From positions 1 to 6,732 of the forward strand of contig CAIKID010000306.1 in NCBI GenBank assembly GCA_903827345.1: a stretch of 6,732 nucleotides of DNA. Reading direction: 5' to 3'. Below are positions 1 through 5,506 of this stretch, piece by piece. The notes under the pieces were generated by a model. That model saw only the letters and a list, made by a program, of their open reading frames with translations, ran no database searches and had not been told where the DNA came from. The stretch comes from an uncultured Actinomycetes bacterium (GTDB lineage: Bacteria > Actinomycetota > Actinomycetes > Nanopelagicales > Nanopelagicaceae). A program made the position numbers and the translations under genes. Position 1 is the first letter of the stretch, and every line of letters starts with the position of its first letter.

Positions 1-446
1 GCACCTGTATCGGTGATGCGTGTTGCATCACCGGCTGCAAGTGAAGAGGCTTGGGTTGGATCATCCAAGGTGATCGTTACCGACGATCCCTTAACAGATT
101 TGATAGTGCCAGTGATGCGAGTTCCGCCGCCACCGAATCCACCAAAGCCACCTGCTGCAGCGCCTGTCCCGGCTGTTGCACCTGTTCCACCGCCCCCACC
201 GAAAGAGGCACGGAGCGAGGCGAAGGAAGATGCTCCGGAAACTGTCGCTGACTTACCAGCTTCGTAGTGACCATACCAAGTACCAACCGAAAGCAGCCCG
301 ACAATCACAAAGAGGATACCTAGCCCTTTGGTGTACTTGTTGGTCCATTGGAATGTGCCCTTAGCGAGCTCTTCCTTGAGGTTGTCTTCAACCTCGGTAG
401 CGAAGAGATCAAACTTCGGTGCGTCGGGAGTTATTTCATCATTCAT
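1..446 (-). CDS. Partial single-pass membrane protein with Gly-rich linker, last visible gene of the ABC exporter operon
   Basis: This is an open frame from ATG at 446 that runs off the left edge (148 complete codons seen, 3' end missing). I do not recognise a named family. Residues 1-40 are charged and probably cytoplasmic. Residues 41-59 (GLGILFVIVGLLSVGTWYG) form one membrane helix. Residues 82-108 are a Gly/Ala/Thr-rich linker with repeated GGFGG. From residue 109 a beta-rich stretch begins (TRITGTIKSVKGSSVTITL) that resembles the small barrel-like repeats of DUF5666-type domains; that match is by eye only. The start overlaps the permease stop by 8 nt (CATGAATGA), and a GAGG sits 9 nt upstream, so translation is probably coupled. 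The other ATGs just inside meet a stop quickly or are out of frame. It is probably an extracytoplasmic accessory subunit or partner of the exporter; its function is unknown. Confidence 0.8.
   Translation of the reverse strand, partial: MNDEITPDAPKFDLFATEVEDNLKEELAKGTFQWTNKYTKGLGILFVIVGLLSVGTWYGHYEAGKSATVSGASSFASLRASFGGGGGTGATAGTGAAAGGFGGFGGGGTRITGTIKSVKGSSVTITLDDPTQASSLAAGDATRITDTG
130..144 (-). repeat. 15-bp direct repeat, copy 2 (linker of partial membrane protein)
   Basis: This is identical to 2360-2374 and in the same reading frame (GGFGG). It lies within the glycine-rich linker at about residues 101-105 of the protein encoded at 1-446. It could reflect shared ancestry of the two tails, or codon convergence on a favoured motif. 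Confidence 0.75.
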
Positions 447-1659
447 GACGGAGTGCCTCGATTGGTCGTAGTGATGCTGCGCGTGATGCTGGGTAGCCAC
501 CGAAGAAGACACCGATCAAGATGCTTACTCCGAAGGCCAAGAAGACAGATGCAGGAACGATTACTGGCTTTGTGCCGGCGATAGTGAAGTGGCTACCGGC
601 AAAGCCCGCCACAACTCCTAAGGCCCCACCTAAGAACGACAATATCGTTGCTTCGATCAGGAACTGGCTCAAAATTGCGCCTTTGGGGGCGCCGATAGCC
701 TTGCGGATACCGATTTCACGAGTTCGTTCGATGACGGTAACTAACATGATGTTAGTAATACCGATACCGCCGACTAATAGTGAGATGGCAGCGACCATAC
801 CGAGCAAGGTCGTAAATGTCTGCGAACTTGTAGATGCGGTCGTCAGTAACGATGCCTGATTGAAGACGCTGAAATCTGCAGTCTTGCGACCGGAAATTCC
901 ATGTCGTGCATCGAGGATCGCTGTGAGTTCAGTTTGCGCAGCATCTGTCGTCTTTGAATTCGTTGCTTCAACGATGATGCTTGAAAGCGGTTGATTGCCG
1001 GTGATGGAGTTTTCCATCGTGGTTATCGGGATCAAGACCAAGCTATCACCATCTTGGAATCCCGATGCACCTTTAACGGTCGTCAAACCGATAACGGTGA
1101 ATTCGATTCCAGAACAGCGCATAGTCTGTCCAATAGGACTGGCGGTGCCAAAGAGTGCGGTAGCAGTTGTCTGTCCTATGAGTGCAACTCGCCTGCTTTG
1201 AGTCACATCATCATTGGTGAAGTAAGAACCGGATTGAATAGAAGTATTGCTCGCTTTGTAGTAAGCGGGCCATGTTCCATAAAATGTTGATGGGGTAGTT
1301 GTGCTAGCTCCAACAACACAAGTTCCGTTAGTAGAAGCGATGGGCGCGACTTGCAGGATATCCGGAGCCTGGGTCTTATCCATCAGCGCTGCAGCATCCA
1401 GGATAGTGAGCGGCTTCTGCGAAGAAGCGCTGGTACGGGCGCGGGCGCCAAAGCCCCCACCTCCCGATCGGACTTGCAGCGAGTTCGTACCAAGACGGTC
1501 AAGGGAAGCCTGGATCGCCTTACTGGAACCGTTACCAACAGCCAGCAAAATAATCACCGATGCAACACCGATAGTGATGCCGAGGACGGTCAGAAAGGTG
1601 CGGAGGCGATTGGTAAATAGCCCGCGGATTGCGAAGCGTACGATTTCAAGGACACTCAT
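439..1659 (-). CDS. MacB/FtsX-type ABC transporter permease
   Basis: This 406-residue membrane subunit is of the MacB/LolCE/FtsX class (type VII ABC systems), which moves substrates on the outer face of the membrane by mechanotransmission. Residues 1-19 are cytoplasmic, with TM1 at about 20-42. A large extracytoplasmic MacB_PCD-like domain spans about 43-280, followed by TM2 (284-310), the conserved cytoplasmic coupling segment ERTREIGIRKAIGAP (311-325), TM3 (329-353) and TM4 (368-390). The C-terminus, GYPASRAASLRPIEALRHE, is typical of the family. The length is normal. The extracytoplasmic domain carries a GGGGFG tract at 66-71 and only two cysteines (C114, C182), which could pair. The ATG overlaps the ATPase stop as ATGA, and AAGGAG lies 8 nt upstream (1668-1673). 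The substrate cannot be inferred; antibiotics, peptides or lipids are all possible for this class. Confidence 0.95.
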   Translation of the reverse strand: MSVLEIVRFAIRGLFTNRLRTFLTVLGITIGVASVIILLAVGNGSSKAIQASLDRLGTNSLQVRSGGGGFGARARTSASSQKPLTILDAAALMDKTQAPDILQVAPIASTNGTCVVGASTTTPSTFYGTWPAYYKASNTSIQSGSYFTNDDVTQSRRVALIGQTTATALFGTASPIGQTMRCSGIEFTVIGLTTVKGASGFQDGDSLVLIPITTMENSITGNQPLSSIIVEATNSKTTDAAQTELTAILDARHGISGRKTADFSVFNQASLLTTASTSSQTFTTLLGMVAAISLLVGGIGITNIMLVTVIERTREIGIRKAIGAPKGAILSQFLIEATILSFLGGALGVVAGFAGSHFTIAGTKPVIVPASVFLAFGVSILIGVFFGGYPASRAASLRPIEALRHE

Positions 1660-2381
1660 GCGACGCGCTCCTTATTGAGTTCATCGCTGACGATCTTGCC
1701 ATCGCGCATCCGAATAATTCGTTTAGCGCGATGCGCTACATCGAGTTCGTGCGTGATCACGACGACGGTGCGTCCCGCAGCATTGATTTGGTCGAAGAGG
1801 TCTAACAAGTCCGCAGTTGACTTGGAATCAAGTGCGCCTGTTGGTTCATCTGCCAAGAGCAGTGCGGGGCGGGTCACAAGCGCGCGAGCTACCGCAACGC
1901 GTTGTTGCTGTCCCCCAGATAACTCTGTTGGCTCGTGATTAATGCGATCACCTAGTCCAACGACACCGAGTGCCACCAGGGCGCGTTCGCGACGCTCCTT
2001 GGATTTAACACCTTGATATGCCATGGGTAGCTCGACATTTGCAATAGCAGTCGTCCGCGGAATCAGGTTGAAAGATTGGAATATAAATCCGATCTTTCTG
2101 CCGCGGACGATCGAAAGATGGATTTCGTCCATCGAAGAGATTTCGATGCCATCTAAAAAGTATTCACCGCTGGTCATGTTGTCGAGCGCTCCCAAGATAT
2201 TCATCAGGGTGGATTTACCCGAACCCGATGGACCCATGATCGCTACATATTCGCCAGCCTCGATGGTCAAACTGACCCCATTGAGAGCGAAGATCGATGC
2301 ATCACCTACGCCATAACGCTTTACTGCGTCACGAACTTCGATGACAGGTAATTTATCAACCACCGAATCCACCACCGCCAC
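1656..2381 (-). CDS. MacB-type ABC transporter ATP-binding protein
   Basis: This cytoplasmic ATPase powers the permease encoded next to it. With the start chosen here (241 aa), the landmarks are: the N-terminal VIEVRDAVKRYG strand at 13-24; Walker A GPSGSGKST at about 50-58; the Q-loop glutamine near 102 (FIFQSFNLIPR); signature LSGGQQQR at 154-161; Walker B LLLADEPTGALDS from 174; and the switch histidine near 211 (VVITHE). All catalytic motifs are intact and the spacing matches the MacB/LolD/FtsE group. The start is ambiguous: in-frame GTG codons occur at 2411, 2387, 2384, 2381, 2375, 2372 and 2363, all inside the adaptor gene's glycine-rich end. I chose 2381 because a perfect GGAGG (2390-2394) lies 8 nt upstream. 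GTG at 2363 would give the smallest overlap (8 nt) and a more family-like N-terminus. The stop overlaps the permease start by 4 nt. Confidence 0.93.
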   Translation of the reverse strand: MAVVDSVVDKLPVIEVRDAVKRYGVGDASIFALNGVSLTIEAGEYVAIMGPSGSGKSTLMNILGALDNMTSGEYFLDGIEISSMDEIHLSIVRGRKIGFIFQSFNLIPRTTAIANVELPMAYQGVKSKERRERALVALGVVGLGDRINHEPTELSGGQQQRVAVARALVTRPALLLADEPTGALDSKSTADLLDLFDQINAAGRTVVVITHELDVAHRAKRIIRMRDGKIVSDELNKERVA

Positions 2382-4086
2382 CACCACGGCCTCCGCCTCC
2401 GCCTCCGCCACCTGTGATGCCGCCGATGCCAGCGCCGCCTAAGACAGATGGGACACCCGTGAGCGATGAGGAAGAGCTAACAACTGCAGGTAGAGCGACG
2501 ATCTGGCCAACTTTGAGTCCTGACAAGATTTCATCGCTCGAATCACCGACAATGCCCACGAGAACTGGGGTTGGAGTTTCGACTTTCTTGCCAGCTACGG
2601 TTGTTACAACATTGACTGTTGTATTCGAGCCACGCGTTGTAACCGCGCGTGATGTTACAGAGATGGCATTTGGTGAGTCGGCGACAATTACCGTTGCGGT
2701 AGTCGTCATACCTGGCTTAAGGCCAGCGACTTTGCCGGTCAACTGGAATGTCACGGTATACGTGGTCGCGCCGCTCGCTGTCGTTGGCAGCAAAGCAACC
2801 GCAGAAACTTTGGCGGGCCCTTGAGCATTAGGAAGCGCGGTAAAGGCCATGGAGGCGCTCTGACCGACGGCAATCTTTGCGACATCAGATTCAGAGAAGC
2901 CTGCGGTCACTTGTAGCCCACCTACATCGGTAAGCACAATGAAACCAGTTGCTCCAGTCGCGCCATTGGTAGGCGTCACATTTGGGCTGATAGTTGCGCC
3001 GACCAAGGTATTAGAGATCGATGCGATCTTTCCAGATACCGGGGCGGTGACTGTTGCACCCGCTAAGTTCTTCTGGGCTAGGACCAAGCCAGCTTGGGCA
3101 ACCGTAACTGCGGCCTGGTCCACCGTCGTAGTGGTATCGACAGCAGATCCGTTGTTCTGTGTTTGATAAAGCTTGAGAGCATACTGCGCTGAATCGATGG
3201 ATGCCTGAGCGCTTGCGAGCGTCTGCGCATTCTTCTTTACGTTAAGCGCCGCAGTTGATTGTGCATCCGTATAACTCTGTTGGTCCGCAACCAGCGTCTG
3301 AGCATCTTTTGCAAGATTCTGCTGTTGCGTGATGAGAGAATTGTTATAGGTAGTTTGCGCTGCGGTAACTGCACTGGCGTATTGGGTCAGCGTCGTACAG
3401 TTGGCATTGACTGTATCAATGGAAGCGCAAAAAGTCGGCGTTATACCTGCTGGGCCATATAAGCCTTCATAATTATTGTATGTGAGTTGGGCACTTGCTA
3501 GCGAATTCTTCGCGGTATCAACGCTGGATTGATAAAGCCCGACGTTTTGCGTAGTTGTTGTCTTATCGTTATTGAGCTTATTAAGAGCTGTCGCAACAGT
3601 TGTCGCGTCAGTTGCTTGTGATGCAGCAATGAGCGTCTGTTGATAAGCAAAATTGTTCTGAGCTGTTGTAACCGCATTTTGATCGTTCTGTAACTGCAGG
3701 GAAGATGTTGCAACAGTTGTGGTGATTGCGGCTAAGTTGGCTTGTGCCTGCGCCAAACTGGATTGCGCTTGTGCAACCGAGCTACTTAGGCTGGTGGTGT
3801 CCATCTGAGCTAAGACTTGGCCGGCAGAAACGCTTTGACCAACTTTGACATTTAATTTAGACAAGGTGCCTGAAACTGTGGGAGCCAGCGCAATATCGCT
3901 CGGGCTGATAACAGTTCCCGACGACGAGACCGTCGAAGAGACATCGCCTCGGGTAACGGTGACGGTGGAGAGGGCTACTGGAGCCGCTTTAGGGTGGAGG
4001 GAGGTGTACCCCCAGAAGCCAACTGCAGCTATAGCCACCACGATCACTAAATTGATTATCAAAATACGGAACCGAGATTTATTCAT
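2356..4086 (-). CDS. MacA/HlyD-family membrane-fusion (adaptor) protein of the ABC exporter
   Basis: This 576-residue adaptor is anchored by one N-terminal membrane helix (about 8-29) with the rest outside. Residues 45-95 form the first half of a lipoyl-like barrel-sandwich domain (VSGTLSKLNVKVGQSVSAGQ). About 100-345 is a long Ala/Gln/Thr/Asn-rich alpha-helical hairpin, and 344-365 is the second lipoyl half (TVTAPVSGKIASISNTLVGA). About 380-475 is the beta-barrel (VTAGFSESDVAKIAVGQSAS, then GLKPGMTTTATV), followed by a membrane-proximal domain to about 535. The tail from about 549 is nearly all glycine and ends GGFGG. The hairpin middle holds a loop with the protein's only two cysteines (C220, C230), and no arginine occurs between 46 and 480. 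The ATG has AAGGTG 5 nt upstream. The 3' end overlaps the ATPase gene. It is longer than E. coli MacA because of the long hairpin and the Gly tail. As adaptor it should couple the ATPase/permease to an outside partner. Confidence 0.93.
   Translation of the reverse strand: MNKSRFRILIINLVIVVAIAAVGFWGYTSLHPKAAPVALSTVTVTRGDVSSTVSSSGTVISPSDIALAPTVSGTLSKLNVKVGQSVSAGQVLAQMDTTSLSSSVAQAQSSLAQAQANLAAITTTVATSSLQLQNDQNAVTTAQNNFAYQQTLIAASQATDATTVATALNKLNNDKTTTTQNVGLYQSSVDTAKNSLASAQLTYNNYEGLYGPAGITPTFCASIDTVNANCTTLTQYASAVTAAQTTYNNSLITQQQNLAKDAQTLVADQQSYTDAQSTAALNVKKNAQTLASAQASIDSAQYALKLYQTQNNGSAVDTTTTVDQAAVTVAQAGLVLAQKNLAGATVTAPVSGKIASISNTLVGATISPNVTPTNGATGATGFIVLTDVGGLQVTAGFSESDVAKIAVGQSASMAFTALPNAQGPAKVSAVALLPTTASGATTYTVTFQLTGKVAGLKPGMTTTATVIVADSPNAISVTSRAVTTRGSNTTVNVVTTVAGKKVETPTPVLVGIVGDSSDEILSGLKVGQIVALPAVVSSSSSLTGVPSVLGGAGIGGITGGGGGGGGRGGGGGGFGG
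2360..2374 (-). repeat. 15-bp direct repeat, copy 1 (adaptor C-terminus); copy 2 at 130-144
   Basis: The plus-strand 15-mer CCACCGAATCCACCA occurs exactly at 2360-2374 and again at 130-144. In both places it is read in the same frame as Gly-Gly-Phe-Gly-Gly. At the first site this is the last five residues of the adaptor; at the second it lies in the glycine linker of the partial membrane protein. Confidence 0.75.
2390..2394 (-). promoter_or_regulatory. Ribosome binding site embedded in the Gly-codon tract, serving the ATPase gene
   Basis: A perfect GGAGG on the minus strand comes from GGA-GGC glycine codons of the adaptor's tail. It lies 5 and 8 nt before in-frame GTG codons at 2384 and 2381 of the ATPase frame. 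Similar GGAGG copies occur 6 and 12 nt further upstream. This is the best sequence argument for where the ATPase begins, though the glycine codons alone could create it by chance. Confidence 0.5.
2390..2407 (-). repeat. Three perfect tandem copies of a 6-bp unit in the adaptor's glycine tail
   Basis: The plus strand reads CCTCCG three times in a row (minus strand CGGAGG). It encodes Gly-Gly pairs in the adaptor and, in the overlapping frame, Glu-Ala pairs ahead of the ATPase. A gain or loss of one unit stays in frame for both proteins but changes the number of GGAGG sites upstream of the ATPase start. Confidence 0.8.
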
Positions 4087-4148
4087 GAGTACACCTTATG
4101 TAACTTTTTCGTGATTAAACGGCCAAATTTCTGTTAATTAACTGAGAA
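4087..4148 (-). promoter_or_regulatory. Intergenic region with probable promoter/operator and RBS of the exporter operon
   Basis: This 62-nt gap between apbE and the adaptor gene is the only sizeable non-coding stretch. It is markedly AT-rich (20 G/C of 62) against coding DNA near half G/C. A perfect 10-bp palindrome, GTTAATTAAC, lies at 4133-4142, and a strong ribosome binding site, AAGGTG (4092-4097), lies 5 nt before the ATG. I see no hairpin followed by a T-run, so no intrinsic terminator for the upstream genes. Candidate -10/-35 boxes are weak, so a promoter here rests on composition and position; read-through from the upstream operon is equally possible. Confidence 0.4.
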
Positions 4149-4919
4149 TCAAGCGGAGGGCTCGGCGATACTCCACGCAGTGTCTTCATTTCGGTTGATG
4201 ACCCAGACCTTGTATTCGGATAACTCAGGCTTCATGAAGTAGGTCGCCCCATCTTTGCCGGCGACGATCAGGGCGGTGGCGAGGGCATCACAGAGCCCAC
4301 CATCTGGACCTAATACGGTTGCACTTCGAGCACCGATTGCGATCAATCCAGAGTGAGGGTCCTTGATATGGGCGCCAATTTCATAGGTGCCCGATGTAGC
4401 AATCGCGCCTTCGTAAATCTCAAATATTTTGAGCACTTCAAACTTATTTTCAGGGCTGCGCACCCCGATGGCCCAGGGCCTTCCATTTTCGTAGCCACCC
4501 GCAAGAAATAAATCTCCCGAACAGTTCACTTGGATATTTTCTGCGCCATGGCGTTGCAGGATTCGGGTGCATGCTTCGGCAGCCCAACCTTTGACGTACC
4601 CTGAAGGGTCATAGCCGCCCTTAACCACCCATGGATCAAAGGAGCCATCGGTCAGGTCGCGCGCCACTTCACAGAGGTGCCAGACCTCTTGCATCTGTGC
4701 TGATGCATTTTCAATCTTTAACTCACCACGGCGTATTTGGGACACCTGCGAAGTAGGTTTATAGGTTGAAAACTCTTCGTCAATCAATCTTACGTAATCA
4801 ATCACTTCAGCTAGGCCAGCGTTGAGTTCATCAAGACCAACTTTGGTGGAGGCCACTTCAATAAAGACAATAGTGCCCCAGACATCAATCTCAGCTGTTG
4901 TATGCGCTCTGTCTGCCAA
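4149..4919 (-). CDS. apbE: ApbE-family FAD:protein FMN transferase (short, no signal peptide)
   Basis: ApbE enzymes split FAD in a Mg-dependent reaction and esterify FMN onto a Thr/Ser of a target protein. The 256 residues show family landmarks in order: VWGTIVFIEV (13-22), FSTYKPTSQVSQI (50-62), DGSFDP (91-96), DPSGYVKGWA (104-113), NCSGDLFLAGG (132-142, usually NAGGD), ATSGTYEIGAHIKDPHSG (174-191) and CDALATALIVAG (210-221, whose Asp and Thr match the metal-binding positions). There is no signal peptide or lipobox, so the enzyme is probably cytoplasmic. The only start that keeps the first conserved strand is TTG at 4919, directly after the TAA of the FMN_bind gene and in the same frame; AGG sits 7 nt upstream. 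The next GTG (codon 22) would delete that strand. The neighbouring FMN_bind protein is the obvious substrate. Confidence 0.93.
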   Translation of the reverse strand: MADRAHTTAEIDVWGTIVFIEVASTKVGLDELNAGLAEVIDYVRLIDEEFSTYKPTSQVSQIRRGELKIENASAQMQEVWHLCEVARDLTDGSFDPWVVKGGYDPSGYVKGWAAEACTRILQRHGAENIQVNCSGDLFLAGGYENGRPWAIGVRSPENKFEVLKIFEIYEGAIATSGTYEIGAHIKDPHSGLIAIGARSATVLGPDGGLCDALATALIVAGKDGATYFMKPELSEYKVWVINRNEDTAWSIAEPSA

Positions 4920-5495
4920 TTACAAACCTGCCTTTGTCAACGCAGATTGCAATGAATTAGCCCACCCTTGTGAAGTGTATGAAGCGCCCCCAACGCCCTG
5001 AATGTTTGCAGATTGGGCCGCCAACGTTTCTTGTACCAAGTAAGGGATGGCTTGTGAATTGATCTGTTGATCACGGAATGAGTTGGTTGGATAAGTCAGC
5101 GCAATTGCATTTGTGATCTTGCCGTTGGCGACAACGATTTGTACCTGAACTGGGCCATAAGCAGTGTTCGCAGGTGCGCCGGTAAATGTGCCGCTGACAC
5201 CCGCCGGTTTAGGCGTGGAAACTGGAGTGGGAGTTGATGCCGGAGGCGGTGTAGTCGCCTTCGTTCCACCTGTAGGTTTTTTCGTTGGTTTCTTCGTAGG
5301 TGTAGAAGTGGCTTTGCTTGTAGAAGCAGGCGTAGGTGAGGCGAGAGGTGTTGCTGTGGTGCCCCCCGCAAGTGAACCCCCGGTGCCCAGTGCCAATCCA
5401 GTCGTTGCCCCAAATTGTGGCGGCGTGATTGAGAGAACAGTGCCAAGACCGCCAATGGTGCCTCCGGCGATTAAAAAGAAGCGTCTACTAAGCAT
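4920..5495 (-). CDS. Tat-exported FMN_bind-domain protein (covalent FMN carrier)
   Basis: This 191-residue extracytoplasmic redox protein has three parts. The N-terminus has a twin-arginine export signal: SRRFFL at 3-8 followed by a Gly-rich hydrophobic core to about 22. Residues 46-98 are a Thr/Pro/Ser/Lys-rich low-complexity spacer (TKKPTKKPT), probably crossing the cell wall. Residues 99-191 are an FMN_bind domain (GPVQVQIVVANGKITNAIA, ending SLQSALTKAG). The attachment site, normally D-x-x-[S/T]-G-A-T, here reads Q166-G-V-G-G-A-S172, followed by YTS; Ser172 is the predicted FMN acceptor. The gene starts 11 nt after the flavocytochrome gene with GGGAGA 5 nt before the ATG, and ends directly against apbE. 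It probably takes electrons from the upstream flavocytochrome. The final acceptor is unknown. The signal could instead be retained as a membrane anchor. Confidence 0.9.
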   Translation of the reverse strand: MLSRRFFLIAGGTIGGLGTVLSITPPQFGATTGLALGTGGSLAGGTTATPLASPTPASTSKATSTPTKKPTKKPTGGTKATTPPPASTPTPVSTPKPAGVSGTFTGAPANTAYGPVQVQIVVANGKITNAIALTYPTNSFRDQQINSQAIPYLVQETLAAQSANIQGVGGASYTSQGWANSLQSALTKAGL

Positions 5496-5506
5496 TGTTA
5501 TCTCCC

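Noticed and set aside
13..267. Plus-strand open frame with a proline-rich translation
   Set aside because: It is the antisense of the glycine-rich linker of the partial minus-strand protein; glycine codons GGN read as proline CCN on the other strand.
2382..2411. N-terminal Glu-Ala and Val-rich extension of the ATPase from GTG at 2411
   Set aside because: It is the shifted-frame reading of the glycine repeat, it precedes the usual family N-terminus, and that GTG has no ribosome binding site upstream.
2414..2824. Long plus-strand open frame opposite the adaptor gene, with similar ones at 521-859 and 5164-5637
   Set aside because: They lie opposite genes with clear conserved domains, have low-complexity Val/Pro/Thr-rich translations, show no recognisable motif, and follow from the codon bias of the minus-strand genes.
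4100..4140. Sigma-70-like boxes in the intergenic gap (TTAATT / TAATCA and TTTGGC / TTACAT)
   Set aside because: The matches to consensus are weak, or the spacing leaves no leader before the ribosome binding site; not good enough to place a promoter exactly.
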